Notes: a model not told the origin generated them from the letters alone. A stretch of 14,775 nucleotides of DNA from CAYTZH01 sp964442285 (GCA_964442285.1 CAYTZH010000074.1:1-14775), one strand, 5' to 3'; shown: positions 6,861-14,081, numbered from the stretch's first letter. Numbers and translations are program-made.

Positions 6861-8126
6861 TCAACCAGACCGGGCGCGGACGACCGCCCGGCGCGCCCGG
6901 GGAAAGAGGTCGGCGACGGCGCCGGAGGCGAGCTCGAGCGCCTCGCCGCGCTCGGCGGCGGCGCGGAGGGTCGCCATCGGCTGTGCCATCACGCGGGCCA
7001 CGATGCGGCTGGCCGTTCGCTCGGCCTGCGGGCACGCTCCCGCGAGGTGAGCGACCTCGCGCCGACAGGTCTCCGCCAGGAGCTCGCGAAGCGGTCTCAG
7101 GGCGTGGCTCGCAGCACGGAGCTCGAGCCACTGCCGGTAGTCCTCGACGCCCGAACGCACCAGCGCCTCGGCGCGGGGCAGGGCCCGCAGCCGGGACTCC
7201 TCGCATCCGTGCACGGGGTCCAGGGTGTCCAGGTCGACGTGGGTCACGCCCGGGAGCGCGGCCACCTCCGGCTCCACGTTGCGCGGCACCGAGACGTCGA
7301 TGATCCAGAGCGGGCGAGTCGCGCCGGCGCGCGCGCGCCGCAGCGCCTCGGCGTCGAGCAGGGGCGACGGCGCGCCCGTGGCCACGACGACGACCTCCGC
7401 ATCGGCCAGCGCCTGCGGCAGCGACTCGAGTCCCAGGGCCCGGCGCGCAGCCAGGGCCTGGGCGAGGGCGTCCGCCCGCTCCCGGGTGCGGTTGATCACG
7501 GTGAGCTCGGTCGCGCCCAGCTCGCACAGGGCGCGAGCCGCGTGGGTGCCGCTCTTGCCGCATCCGACCACGACGCACGAGCGACCGGCGACCCCGCCGG
7601 CCCGGGCGGCCACGAAGCGCGCCGCCTCCGAGCCGACGCTGCGCCGGTTGGCCAGGAGCGGCGTCTCTCGCTGCACCTGCTTGCCGACGCGCAGCGCGGT
7701 CTCGAAGAGCCGGTGCAGGTGGGGGCCGACCGCACGGACGGCGACGGCATCGCGGAACGCGCGCCGCAGCTGGCCCAGGATGTGGATGTCGCCCAGGACC
7801 TGGGACTCGAGGCCTGCGGCGACGCGGAACAGGTGCTGCGCGGCGGTCTCGGCGTGACGCAGCCGCGCGCTCGAATGCAGCGCCTCCGCCTCGCGAGGGT
7901 CGTCGCCCACCCAGGCGCGGCTGATCTCGAGGCCGGGATCGGTGCTGGGGTCCAGCCACCAGCAGTAGGCCTCGAGCCGGTTGCAGGTTCGGGTCAGGAC
8001 GACCTCGCCGGCCCCCCGGTCCTGCAGCGCGTCGAGCACGCGGGGCAGGTCCGCGTCCTCCAGGTGGAAGCGCTCCCGAACCTCCAGCCGAGCCCGCCGA
8101 AAGTCGAGGCCGAGCGAGACCAGCAT
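6861..8126 (-). CDS. hemA: Glutamyl-tRNA reductase (C5 pathway)
   Basis: The enzyme reduces glutamyl-tRNA with NADPH to glutamate-1-semialdehyde, the first committed step of the C5 route to 5-aminolevulinate. The 421-residue product has the family's three parts. The catalytic domain carries TRTCNRLE with the nucleophile Cys48. The conserved AAGLESQVLGDIHILGQ (103-119) has GD-IH where most members have GEPQ. The NADPH site is VVVGCGKSG (185-193). A C-terminal helical dimerisation region follows (EDYRQWLELRAA onward). The ATG start at 8126 is supported by GGAGG at 8136-8140, 9 nt upstream and inside the end of crtE. The gap to the crtE stop is 3 nt. Its presence here links tetrapyrrole precursor supply to the PpsR-controlled bchP promoter. 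It is probably not the only hemA in the genome, but this cannot be seen from the window. Confidence 0.96.
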   Translation of the reverse strand: MLVSLGLDFRRARLEVRERFHLEDADLPRVLDALQDRGAGEVVLTRTCNRLEAYCWWLDPSTDPGLEISRAWVGDDPREAEALHSSARLRHAETAAQHLFRVAAGLESQVLGDIHILGQLRRAFRDAVAVRAVGPHLHRLFETALRVGKQVQRETPLLANRRSVGSEAARFVAARAGGVAGRSCVVVGCGKSGTHAARALCELGATELTVINRTRERADALAQALAARRALGLESLPQALADAEVVVVATGAPSPLLDAEALRRARAGATRPLWIIDVSVPRNVEPEVAALPGVTHVDLDTLDPVHGCEESRLRALPRAEALVRSGVEDYRQWLELRAASHALRPLRELLAETCRREVAHLAGACPQAERTASRIVARVMAQPMATLRAAAERGEALELASGAVADLFPRARRAVVRARSG

Positions 8127-8129
8127 CGT

Positions 8130-9065
8130 CTAGGGCCTCCCCCCGAGCCCGGCGGGGAAGGGGCCCGCCGCATCCGGCCCGTCGGGCACGACCCGGCTGG
8201 CCAGGCCCACGAGGATCGCCCGGCCATTGTCTCCCAGCTCGCGGATGCCGTCCAGTCGGCGGTAGGCCAGCCGCATGATCCGCCTGCTGAGCCGCAGCGG
8301 CTGGTGTCCGCCGGGCCCGCGCCCGAGCCGCGCGTCCTCGTCGAGGTCCCGGACGTCGTCCATCAGCTGGTAGGCCCAGCCCAGTCCCCGGCCGAAGGCC
8401 GCGAGGGAGGCGCGTGTGGCGTCGGAGACGTCGGCGATCCGGGCTCCCGCCGAGAGCGCAAAGGCGGGCAGGGCTCCGCTCTTGGCCCGGTGGAGTCGGC
8501 GCGGGGCGCCGAGCAGCGGACCCTGGGCGCGCACGTCCATGGCCTGGCCGCCCGCCATCCCGGCGAGGCCGATCGTGTGGCCCCACTCCTCCGCCAAGGC
8601 GCCACCGCAGCACGGCTGTCGTCCCAGGAGCTCCGCCGCCCGCGCCAGCAGGCCCACCGACAGGAGGATGGCGCCGGCGCTGCCGACCAGTCGGTGGGTC
8701 GCCGGCTGGCCCCGGCGCGACTCCGCGTCGTCCATGCAGGGCAGGTCGTCGAGGACCAGCGACGCGGTGTGGGTGAGCTCGACGGCGACGGCCACGTCGA
8801 GGGCCTCCGCCGGCGCGGCGTGCAGGGCCTCGCTCACGGCGAGGGTCAGCAGGGGGCGCCAGCGGCTGCCGCCGCGTCCCCGGGTGCCGACCGCCCGATC
8901 GAGCACCGTGCCCACGCCGTCGAGGCCCCGCGCCAGGCCCGCGCTCTCCGCGCGGAGGCGCTCCTCGAGAAGCCGACGCTGGGCCGCCGCGGAGCGCCCG
9001 AGGGCGGTTCCGGGCGCCGCGGTCCAGTCGTCGGCGGACCGGAGGTGTGCGGCTGCGGCGCTCAC
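8130..9065 (-). CDS. crtE: Geranylgeranyl diphosphate synthase (CrtE-like polyprenyl synthetase)
   Basis: This trans-prenyltransferase most likely makes GGPP for carotenoids and the bacteriochlorophyll tail. The 311-residue product has the first aspartate-rich motif DDLPCMD (106-112), the HRAKSGAL substrate-binding segment (192-199) and the second aspartate motif DDVRD (236-240, within YQLMDDVRDLDED). The GTG start at 9065 overlaps the bchP TGA in GTGA, implying translational coupling. Product chain length cannot be proved from motifs: a farnesyl diphosphate synthase has similar sites. The neighbour bchP, which uses geranylgeranylated pigment, and the carotenoid genes nearby favour GGPP. The N-terminus is somewhat long and Ala/Arg-rich. 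Confidence 0.88.
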   Translation of the reverse strand: MSAAAAHLRSADDWTAAPGTALGRSAAAQRRLLEERLRAESAGLARGLDGVGTVLDRAVGTRGRGGSRWRPLLTLAVSEALHAAPAEALDVAVAVELTHTASLVLDDLPCMDDAESRRGQPATHRLVGSAGAILLSVGLLARAAELLGRQPCCGGALAEEWGHTIGLAGMAGGQAMDVRAQGPLLGAPRRLHRAKSGALPAFALSAGARIADVSDATRASLAAFGRGLGWAYQLMDDVRDLDEDARLGRGPGGHQPLRLSRRIMRLAYRRLDGIRELGDNGRAILVGLASRVVPDGPDAAGPFPAGLGGRP

Positions 9066-10264
9066 GCGGCCACCAGACCGGTCAGGTGGCCGATGTTCTT
9101 GAAGAAGATCCGCGCGTGGGCCGCGGGTCGCCGGCGGACGAGCTTCTTGTTCATGTACCCCTCGAAGGTGAGCTGCTGGACGTCTCGATCGCGGCAGATC
9201 GCGACGAAACGCTCCCGGCGATCGTCGTTGGCGTACCAGAAGCGCTGCATGATGCGGAGGGCGAGGAACACCTGTCCGTGCTCGAAGAGGAAGCGGCGCC
9301 GCGCGCGCCGCAGTGCCGCCGCCCGGCCGGTCTCGAGGAACTCGCCCACGGAGCGCGCTGCCAGGCGCCCGCCCACCATCGCGTAGAAGATCCCCTCACC
9401 CGACGAGGGTGCGACCACCCCGGCGGCGTCGCCCGCCAGGATCACGTCGCGCCCGTTGTCCCAGCGCTTGAGCGGGACGAGCGGGATCGGCGCGCCCTCG
9501 CGGCGGACCGTCTCGACCCGGTCCAGGCCGGTCCGCTGCCGCAGGCGGCCCACTGCCTCGCGCAGCCCGAAGCCCTTGTGATAGGAGCCGGTTCCGATGC
9601 TGGTGGTGGTGCCGTGGGGGAAGATCCAGGCGTAGAAGTCCGGGCTGAGGCGACCGTCGTAGTAGACGTCGGCCCGCCCGGGCGCGAAGGCGTCCCCGCA
9701 GCCCTCTTCGGGCGACCGGACCACTTCGTGGTACGCGAAGACCACGCGCTCGCGGCCGCTGGTGCCGGCGACCTCCTGCTCGGCGACCTTCGAGAGGGCC
9801 CCGTCGGCGCCCACCACGGTGCGGGTGCGCAGGACCGCCTCGGTCCCCGGGCGCGCGTCCGCGGGCGCGTAGTGGACCCGGACGATCCCCGACCCGTCCC
9901 GCTCCATGCGCTGATAGCGGCCCGCTTCGCGGACGGCACCCCAGCACGCCGCGCGGGCGCGCAGCCACTCGTCGAAGTCCTCCCGATCGACCATGCCCAC
10001 GTAGCCGTCGCCGACGGGAATATCCACGGCGCGGCCGCGCGGGGAGAGGATCCGGGCCGTGTCGACCCGGTTCACCAAGACGGACTCGGGCACGTCGAAA
10101 TCGCGCAGGAGCTGGGGCGGAACCGCGCCTCCGCAGGGCTTGACCCGACCGGCGCGGTCGAGGAGGACCACCCGGTGGCCCGCCCGGGCCAGGTCGGCGG
10201 CGGCGGTCGCGCCGGCCGGCCCGCCCCCGACGACCACCGCGTCGTAGACCGGCGCCGCGGTCAT
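9062..10264 (-). CDS. bchP: Geranylgeranyl bacteriochlorophyll reductase
   Basis: BchP is the flavoprotein that reduces the geranylgeranyl tail of bacteriochlorophyll to phytyl. The 400-residue product has the FAD-binding dinucleotide fold at its start (AVVVGGGPAGATAA, 9-22). Further family motifs are CGGAVPPQLLRDF, TVVGADGALSKVA, PDFYAWIFPHG and AGDAAGVVAPSSGEGIFYAM, and the C-terminal MNKKLVRRRPAAHARIFFKN is as in BchP. The start at ATG 10264 places the Rossmann motif at the usual distance from the N-terminus. Reading upstream in frame would run across the promoter and into antisense of crtC. It is the first gene of bchP-crtE-hemA, with a leader of about 58 nt from the predicted transcription start. 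Confidence 0.96.
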   Translation of the reverse strand: MTAAPVYDAVVVGGGPAGATAAADLARAGHRVVLLDRAGRVKPCGGAVPPQLLRDFDVPESVLVNRVDTARILSPRGRAVDIPVGDGYVGMVDREDFDEWLRARAACWGAVREAGRYQRMERDGSGIVRVHYAPADARPGTEAVLRTRTVVGADGALSKVAEQEVAGTSGRERVVFAYHEVVRSPEEGCGDAFAPGRADVYYDGRLSPDFYAWIFPHGTTTSIGTGSYHKGFGLREAVGRLRQRTGLDRVETVRREGAPIPLVPLKRWDNGRDVILAGDAAGVVAPSSGEGIFYAMVGGRLAARSVGEFLETGRAAALRRARRRFLFEHGQVFLALRIMQRFWYANDDRRERFVAICRDRDVQQLTFEGYMNKKLVRRRPAAHARIFFKNIGHLTGLVAA

Positions 10265-10324
10265 GGGCTTCGGGTCCTGGGGTTCCGCACCGTCTCGCCT
10301 CCCTCCACGCGGGCTCTCGACGAG

Positions 10325-10342
10325 TGTCATCATATCGCGACA
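10325..10342. promoter_or_regulatory. PpsR/CrtJ operator 1 at the bchP promoter
   Basis: The plus strand reads TGTCATCATATCGCGACA, a perfect TGTC-N10-GACA palindrome. It covers the -10 box of the bchP promoter (10329-10334), so bound repressor would block polymerase. Confidence 0.8.
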
Positions 10343-10356
10343 GTGCGTTTCGTCAA
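10329..10356 (-). promoter_or_regulatory. Sigma70-like promoter of bchP-crtE-hemA
   Basis: On the minus strand the -35 is TTGACG (10356-10351) and the -10 is TATGAT (10334-10329), each 5 of 6 to consensus, with a 16-nt spacer. Transcription would start near 10322. Both boxes lie inside PpsR-type palindromes, a layout known from CrtJ-repressed promoters such as bchC in Rhodobacter capsulatus. Confidence 0.7.
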
Positions 10357-10368
10357 TCAAAATTGACA
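10351..10368. promoter_or_regulatory. PpsR/CrtJ operator 2 at the bchP promoter (one mismatch)
   Basis: The plus strand reads CGTCAATCAAAATTGACA, matching TGTC-N10-GACA except for the first base. It covers the -35 box and is separated from operator 1 by exactly 8 bp, the spacing reported for cooperative CrtJ binding. Confidence 0.65.
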
Positions 10369-10373
10369 GGTAT

Positions 10374-10387
10374 CGGAGCGGGCTCCG
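10374..10387 (-). terminator. Possible short terminator hairpin after crtC
   Basis: A perfect 5-bp stem CGGAG/CTCCG with a 4-nt loop is followed on the minus strand by ATACCTGTCAATTTT. The stem is short and the T-run is displaced, so this is weak. It sits 66 nt or more after the crtC stop, just upstream of the bchP promoter. Confidence 0.25.
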
Positions 10388-10452
10388 CCCAGGCGGCCGC
10401 CCTGGAAGGACCCGGGGCCGCGGGGGGCCGAGGACCGGTGCTTCGCACGCGC

Positions 10453-11388
10453 TCAGGGCCGGCGCGGCATGCGGAAGGGGAGAAGCATCTGCACCCAGGG
10501 TCGGCGGAAGCGATCGAGGGAGAGGCTCTCGTGCACGGACGTGACGGACTCGCCCAGCAGCCGGGTCTGCACCAGCGAGCGGGCGTAGAAGGGCGTGTCT
10601 TCGAGGGTTTTGGCGACCCGGGCCGAGCCGTTCGCCTCGCCGCGGGTCTCCCGCGGGATCCGCCAGATCGCGGTCGTCGGCAGGCGGGCGGTCGGCGGCG
10701 CGGCGATGCGCTCCACCGCCCCGCCCGGCCCGAGCCGCAGGGCGAGGCCCAGGCGCGGACCGCTGCGGCGGACCACGTCGTAGAGCACCGCCGTCGCCCC
10801 GTCCCGGAGCGCGCTGCGCGACCAGTGCCAGCGGGCAAAGGCGTCCGCGAGCGGCTCGCTGCCCCAGTTGGTGTCGAGGTAGGCCCGGCCCCGCCAGTCG
10901 AGGGCCGGCTGCTCCAAGGCGACCTCCACCTGCGCGCACGGAGCCAGCGGCTGCCAGGCGTGGCGCCCGGCGCCGTCGAGGTGGAAGGCCTCGGAGACGA
11001 GCCCGACGGGCCGGACGCGTACCCGGCCCCGGATCCGGGAGGGCAGGGGCACCGCGATCTCGTCGACGCGGGCGGTCAGGGCGTCGCCGTCCCAGTGGAG
11101 CGCACTCGGGCCGAGGCGGAGCGAGGAGGGCCCTCTCGCGAGGCTCCGGCGACCGCGCTCCGTCAGCGCCCAACGCTTTCCCGCGTCGCCGTAGAGCGCG
11201 ACGTTCAGACCGCAGTGCTCCTCCGGATCGGCCGGCCCCCGCCGCCGCGCCCAGGCGTAGTAGGGGGAGAAGACGCTGCCCACGAAGGCGATGAGCGTGA
11301 GGCCGTGCCGCCCGTCGTCGCTCAGGGCGTCGACGTACCACCAGACGTAGCCGCCCGCCGGGACCGGGACGTCGAAGCGAGGTCCGAG
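10453..11388 (-). CDS. crtC: Carotenoid 1,2-hydratase (hydroxyneurosporene synthase), start codon unclear
   Basis: CrtC adds water to the 1,2 double bond of acyclic carotenoids in the spheroidene/spirilloxanthin pathway. About 311 residues are recognisable. They begin GPRFDVPVPAGGYVWWYVDA, then have GSVFSPYYAWARRR, EEHCGLNVALYG, YLDTNWGSEPL, and near the C-terminus ARSLVQTRLLGESVTSVHES and WVQMLLPFRMPRR. The stop at 10453 is clear. The start is not: in this frame there is no ATG, GTG or TTG between GTG 11634 and the first homologous residue near 11385. I placed the left limit of translation at codon CTC 11388 only because GGAGG (11396-11400) lies 7 nt upstream. The gene is in the -1 frame of crtD and overlaps its extended 3' end. 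A non-AUG start, a -1 frameshift giving a CrtD-CrtC fusion, or a sequence error are all possible. Confidence 0.9.
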   Translation of the reverse strand, partial: LGPRFDVPVPAGGYVWWYVDALSDDGRHGLTLIAFVGSVFSPYYAWARRRGPADPEEHCGLNVALYGDAGKRWALTERGRRSLARGPSSLRLGPSALHWDGDALTARVDEIAVPLPSRIRGRVRVRPVGLVSEAFHLDGAGRHAWQPLAPCAQVEVALEQPALDWRGRAYLDTNWGSEPLADAFARWHWSRSALRDGATAVLYDVVRRSGPRLGLALRLGPGGAVERIAAPPTARLPTTAIWRIPRETRGEANGSARVAKTLEDTPFYARSLVQTRLLGESVTSVHESLSLDRFRRPWVQMLLPFRMPRRP

Positions 11389-12869
11389 AGCACCGCCTCC
11401 GCCGCCCGCCGGCCCGACAGCGCCGCCATCGGGACGCCCGCGCCCGGATGCGTGCTCCCGCCCGCCAGGTAGAACCCGGGGAGCGTGCTGCGGGCCCCCG
11501 GCCGTCGGAACGACGCCCGCCAGCCGTGGGACGCGGCGCCGTAGAGCGCCCCCCCGGCGCCGGGGAAGCGGCGTTCGAAGTCCGCCGGGGTCGTCACGAC
11601 GGTCGTCTCCGTGGTCTCCAACGACAGTCCGCACCGGCTCAGCAGCGCGGACGCCCGTCTCTCGCATGACTCCACCTCCGGCGCATCGAAGGACCGGGAA
11701 TCGCCCGTGGCAGGGGCGTTCACCAGCCACAGCAGTCGCTCGGCACCCGCCGGCGCCGGGCCGTCCTCTCCCCCGCGGTCGTGGGCGCAGACGTAGACCG
11801 TCGGCGCCCGGGGCAGGCGCCGACGCCGCATCAGGTCGTCGAACTCGGCCCGGTAGTCGCGGGAGAAGAACACCGTGTGCCGCGACAGCGGGAATCCCGC
11901 GCACTTCCCGAGCCGGGCCCAGGTGATCGCGGACAGGGAGCGCGCGCTCGGGGCGATTCGCGGCACGCTGCGGGCCACGTCCGGGCCCAGGGCGCCGCCC
12001 GCGACGGCCCCGGCGTCCGCGTTGCACACCACCGCGTCGACTTCGATCCGCTCGCCGTCCGCCAGGGCCAGTCCGGCGATCCGGCCGCGAGAGGCCGAGA
12101 CGGCGGTCACCTCCGCCCCGAAGCGGAGCTTGGCGCCGTGGCCCTCCGCGAGCCGCGCCAGCGCCTCGGCGATCCGCTGCATTCCGCCCTCGACGAGCCA
12201 GACGCCCTCGCGCTCCACGTGGGCGATCAGCATGAGCGTGGCCGGGGCCAGGAAGGGCGACGATCCCACGTACGTGGCGTAGCGCCCGAAGAGCTGACGC
12301 AGGCGCGGATCGCGGAAGTCCTCGCCCAGCGCCTGCCACAGCCGCGTGAAGGGCCGGATCCGCCACAGTGCACCCACGCGGTGGAGACCTACGCGCCGGG
12401 AGAGGCCCATCGGACCCGATCGTGGCGCGCGCAGGAACGGCTCCTCCAGCGTCTCGTACACGGCGCGGGCCCGGGCGCAGAAGCGGCGGTAGCCGCGCGC
12501 CTCTGCGGGCCCGCACAGCGCGGCGATGGCGTCGGCCGAACGCTCCACGTCCCCGTACAGGTCCAGGCGCTCGCCTTCGCTCCAGGCGTGGCGGGCGAGG
12601 ATCTCGGCGGGTCGCAGGCCGACGGCGTCGTCGAACGTCCCGCTTCCCACGTCTGCGAAGAGCTCGTCGAAGACCCATCGCAGGGTCAGCACCGTCGGAC
12701 CGGCGTCGAGGCGCGCGTCGCCGATCCGGACCTCGCGCATCTTTCCGCCGGGCGCTTCGGCGCGCTCGAAGAGGTCCACGCGCAGGCCGCGGGCCGCGAG
12801 CTCGGCGGCCGCGACGAGCCCGCCGACGCCGGCGCCGATGACGGCGATGCGAGGGGTACGCACGGTCAT
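11322..12869 (-). CDS. crtD: 1-Hydroxycarotenoid 3,4-desaturase (methoxyneurosporene dehydrogenase)
   Basis: CrtD is an FAD-dependent, membrane-associated phytoene-desaturase-family enzyme acting on 1-hydroxy carotenoids. The product is 515 residues. The dinucleotide motif is IAVIGAGVGG (8-17), then APGGKMREV, and DAGPTVLTLRWVFDELF (55-71), which is typical of CrtD rather than CrtI. HTVFFSRDYRAEFDDL lies in the middle. The C-terminal FAD segment is GFYLAGGSTHPGAGVPMAA followed by LSGRRAAEAVLSDL, ending at 497. The last 18 residues (ASTSRSRRAATSGGTSTP) do not look like CrtD; they are the crtC coding sequence read in another frame. The ATG start at 12869 puts the FAD motif at the usual place; reading further upstream in frame runs antisense through crtF. 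No strong Shine-Dalgarno precedes it. Confidence 0.93.
   Translation of the reverse strand: MTVRTPRIAVIGAGVGGLVAAAELAARGLRVDLFERAEAPGGKMREVRIGDARLDAGPTVLTLRWVFDELFADVGSGTFDDAVGLRPAEILARHAWSEGERLDLYGDVERSADAIAALCGPAEARGYRRFCARARAVYETLEEPFLRAPRSGPMGLSRRVGLHRVGALWRIRPFTRLWQALGEDFRDPRLRQLFGRYATYVGSSPFLAPATLMLIAHVEREGVWLVEGGMQRIAEALARLAEGHGAKLRFGAEVTAVSASRGRIAGLALADGERIEVDAVVCNADAGAVAGGALGPDVARSVPRIAPSARSLSAITWARLGKCAGFPLSRHTVFFSRDYRAEFDDLMRRRRLPRAPTVYVCAHDRGGEDGPAPAGAERLLWLVNAPATGDSRSFDAPEVESCERRASALLSRCGLSLETTETTVVTTPADFERRFPGAGGALYGAASHGWRASFRRPGARSTLPGFYLAGGSTHPGAGVPMAALSGRRAAEAVLSDLASTSRSRRAATSGGTSTP
11396..11400 (-). promoter_or_regulatory. Shine-Dalgarno-like GGAGG near the crtC start region
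   Basis: On the minus strand GGAGG lies inside the crtD C-terminal codons, 7 nt before codon CTC 11388 in the crtC frame. The spacing is right for initiation, but the codon there is not a normal start. The nearby GTG (11393) is in the crtD frame and only 2 nt away. Confidence 0.3.
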
Positions 12870-12950
12870 GTACGAACCGGAGACCCGAGGCGCGCGGAGG
12901 ACGTCAGGGGGAACATTGACGCTCCCCGAGCTTATGTCTACAACAGACCC
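12870..12950. other. Divergent promoter region between crtD and crtF
   Basis: These 81 nt separate the two divergent starts. The right part is AT-richer and has a plus-strand promoter candidate. I looked for TGT-N12-ACA here and found no exact match, unlike the bchP and aerR leaders. No convincing minus-strand promoter for crtD stands out. Confidence 0.5.
12916..12944 (+). promoter_or_regulatory. Possible crtF promoter giving a leaderless mRNA
   Basis: TTGACG (12916-12921, 5 of 6) is followed after a 17-nt spacer by TACAAC (12939-12944, 4 of 6). The expected transcription start is about 12951, the A of the crtF ATG. No Shine-Dalgarno precedes that ATG, which agrees with a leaderless transcript. 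Confidence 0.45.
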
Positions 12951-14081
12951 ATGACAAGCGGGCTCTCCTGGCGGGACCGCATGCTCGAGCTCCGAAACCG
13001 CCTGCTCGCCAGCCCGCGCTTCCAGCGCTGGGCCACGCGGTTCCCGCCCTCGCGCTGGATCGCGCGGCGCCGTGCCCGCCGCACCTTCGATCTGTGTGCG
13101 GGCTTCGTCTACTCCCAGGTGCTGTGGACCTGCGTGCGTCTCGATCTCTTCCGACGCCTCGCCGAGGGCCCGCGCACCGCCGACGCGCTGGCCGGACCCC
13201 TCGGCCTCACCCCGGAGGCGGCCGAGCGCCTGCTCCGGGCCGCCGCCTCCCTCGGGCTGGTGGACAGACGCGGCCACGCCCGCTTCGGGCTGGGCGGGCT
13301 CGGCGCGGTGGTCCTGGGCAGCCCCGCCATCACCGCGATGATCGAGCACCACGCGTTGCTCTACCGCGACCTCGCGGACCCGATCGGGCTCCTCCGGGGC
13401 GAGCGGTCGCAGACCGCCCTGTCGACCTACTGGCCCTACGCGGGGAGCACGCAGCCCCAGTCCCTTACGAGCGCCGACGTCGAGGCCTACAGCACCCTGA
13501 TGGCGGAGTCCCAGCCCCTCGTCGCCGATCCGATCCTGGCGGCGCACCCGCTGGGCGCACATCGCTGCCTGCTCGACGTGGGCGGGGGCGACGGGAGCTT
13601 CTTGATGGAGGCGGCGCGTCGGACGCCCGGACTCCGCGGGATCCTCTTCGACCTGCCGGCCGTGGCCGAACGCGCCGGCAAGCGCTTCGCGGAGGCCGGG
13701 CTCGGCGAGCGGCTGACCGCCGTGGGCGGCGACTTCTTCGCCGGACCGCTGCCCCCCGGCGCCGACGTGGTCTCCCTGGTCCGGGTCGTCCACGACCACG
13801 ACGACGCGCGCGCCCTCGCGCTGCTGCGCGCCGTCCGCGGAGTGCTGTCCCCCGGCGGGGTGCTGCTCCTGGCCGAGCCGATGGCCGAGGCCGCGGGCGC
13901 GGAGCCCGTCGGTGACGCCTACTTCGGCTTCTACCTGCTGGCCATGGGGAGCGGGCGGGCGCGGACGGCGGCGGAGCTGGAGGCGCTGCTGGGGGAGGCG
14001 GGCTTCGTTGCGATCCGGAGGCTGCCGACGCCGATGCCGCTGCAGACCGGTCTCCTCCGGGCCCGGCGCCCCGCGGTCTAG
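12951..14081 (+). CDS. crtF: Hydroxyneurosporene/demethylspheroidene O-methyltransferase
   Basis: CrtF transfers a methyl group from S-adenosylmethionine to the 1-hydroxyl of carotenoids, the last step to spheroidene-type or spirilloxanthin-type pigments. The 376-residue product starts MTSGLSWRDR and has the characteristic RLLASPRFQRWATRFPPSRW (17-36) and FDLCAGFVYSQVLWTCVRLD (46-65). A winged-helix dimerisation region is followed by the SAM-binding motif LLDVGGGDGSF (207-217), LFDLPAVAERA (232-242), and the catalytic-region VRVVHDHDDARAL (277-289). ATG 12951 is preceded by pyrimidine-rich sequence without a Shine-Dalgarno; an ATG at 12981 would cut conserved residues. It is the only plus-strand gene in the window, divergent from crtD and convergent with idi, sharing CTAG at the stops. 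Confidence 0.95.
   Translation: MTSGLSWRDRMLELRNRLLASPRFQRWATRFPPSRWIARRRARRTFDLCAGFVYSQVLWTCVRLDLFRRLAEGPRTADALAGPLGLTPEAAERLLRAAASLGLVDRRGHARFGLGGLGAVVLGSPAITAMIEHHALLYRDLADPIGLLRGERSQTALSTYWPYAGSTQPQSLTSADVEAYSTLMAESQPLVADPILAAHPLGAHRCLLDVGGGDGSFLMEAARRTPGLRGILFDLPAVAERAGKRFAEAGLGERLTAVGGDFFAGPLPPGADVVSLVRVVHDHDDARALALLRAVRGVLSPGGVLLLAEPMAEAAGAEPVGDAYFGFYLLAMGSGRARTAAELEALLGEAGFVAIRRLPTPMPLQTGLLRARRPAV
14078..14081. other. CTAG shared by the crtF and idi stop codons
   Basis: The plus strand reads CTAG. TAG at 14079-14081 ends crtF, and its complement at 14080-14078 ends idi. The convergent genes therefore overlap by 4 bp and leave no room for a terminator between them. Confidence 0.9.

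Larger units (their letters stand above)
10265..10452. other. Intergenic region between bchP and crtC
   Basis: The AT-richer core (10325-10375) carries the bchP promoter and two PpsR-type palindromes. To its right lies a small hairpin that could end crtC transcription, then GC-rich sequence without a recognisable gene. Confidence 0.6.

Noticed and set aside
6702..9386. An 894-residue plus-strand open frame opposite hemA, crtE and the end of bchP
   Set aside because: It is low-complexity, rich in Arg, Gly, Ala and Gln, spans several well-identified minus-strand genes, and has no recognisable motif. It is an antisense shadow caused by high GC.
10265..11341. Upstream extension of the bchP frame to 11341
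   Set aside because: It crosses the bchP promoter and PpsR sites and runs out of frame through crtC. BchP homology begins at ATG 10264.
11389..12678. Upstream extension of the crtC frame to a start at 12678
   Set aside because: The added 430 or so residues are an out-of-frame reading of crtD with no family match, so they do not supply a real crtC start.
11781..12950. Plus-strand extension of crtF upstream to 11781
   Set aside because: It is antisense to crtD. The CrtF family N-terminus and promoter signals place the start at 12951.
12935..12956. A PpsR-like palindrome at the crtF start (TGT...ACA)
   Set aside because: The TGT and ACA are separated by 16 nt rather than 12, so it does not fit the known site.
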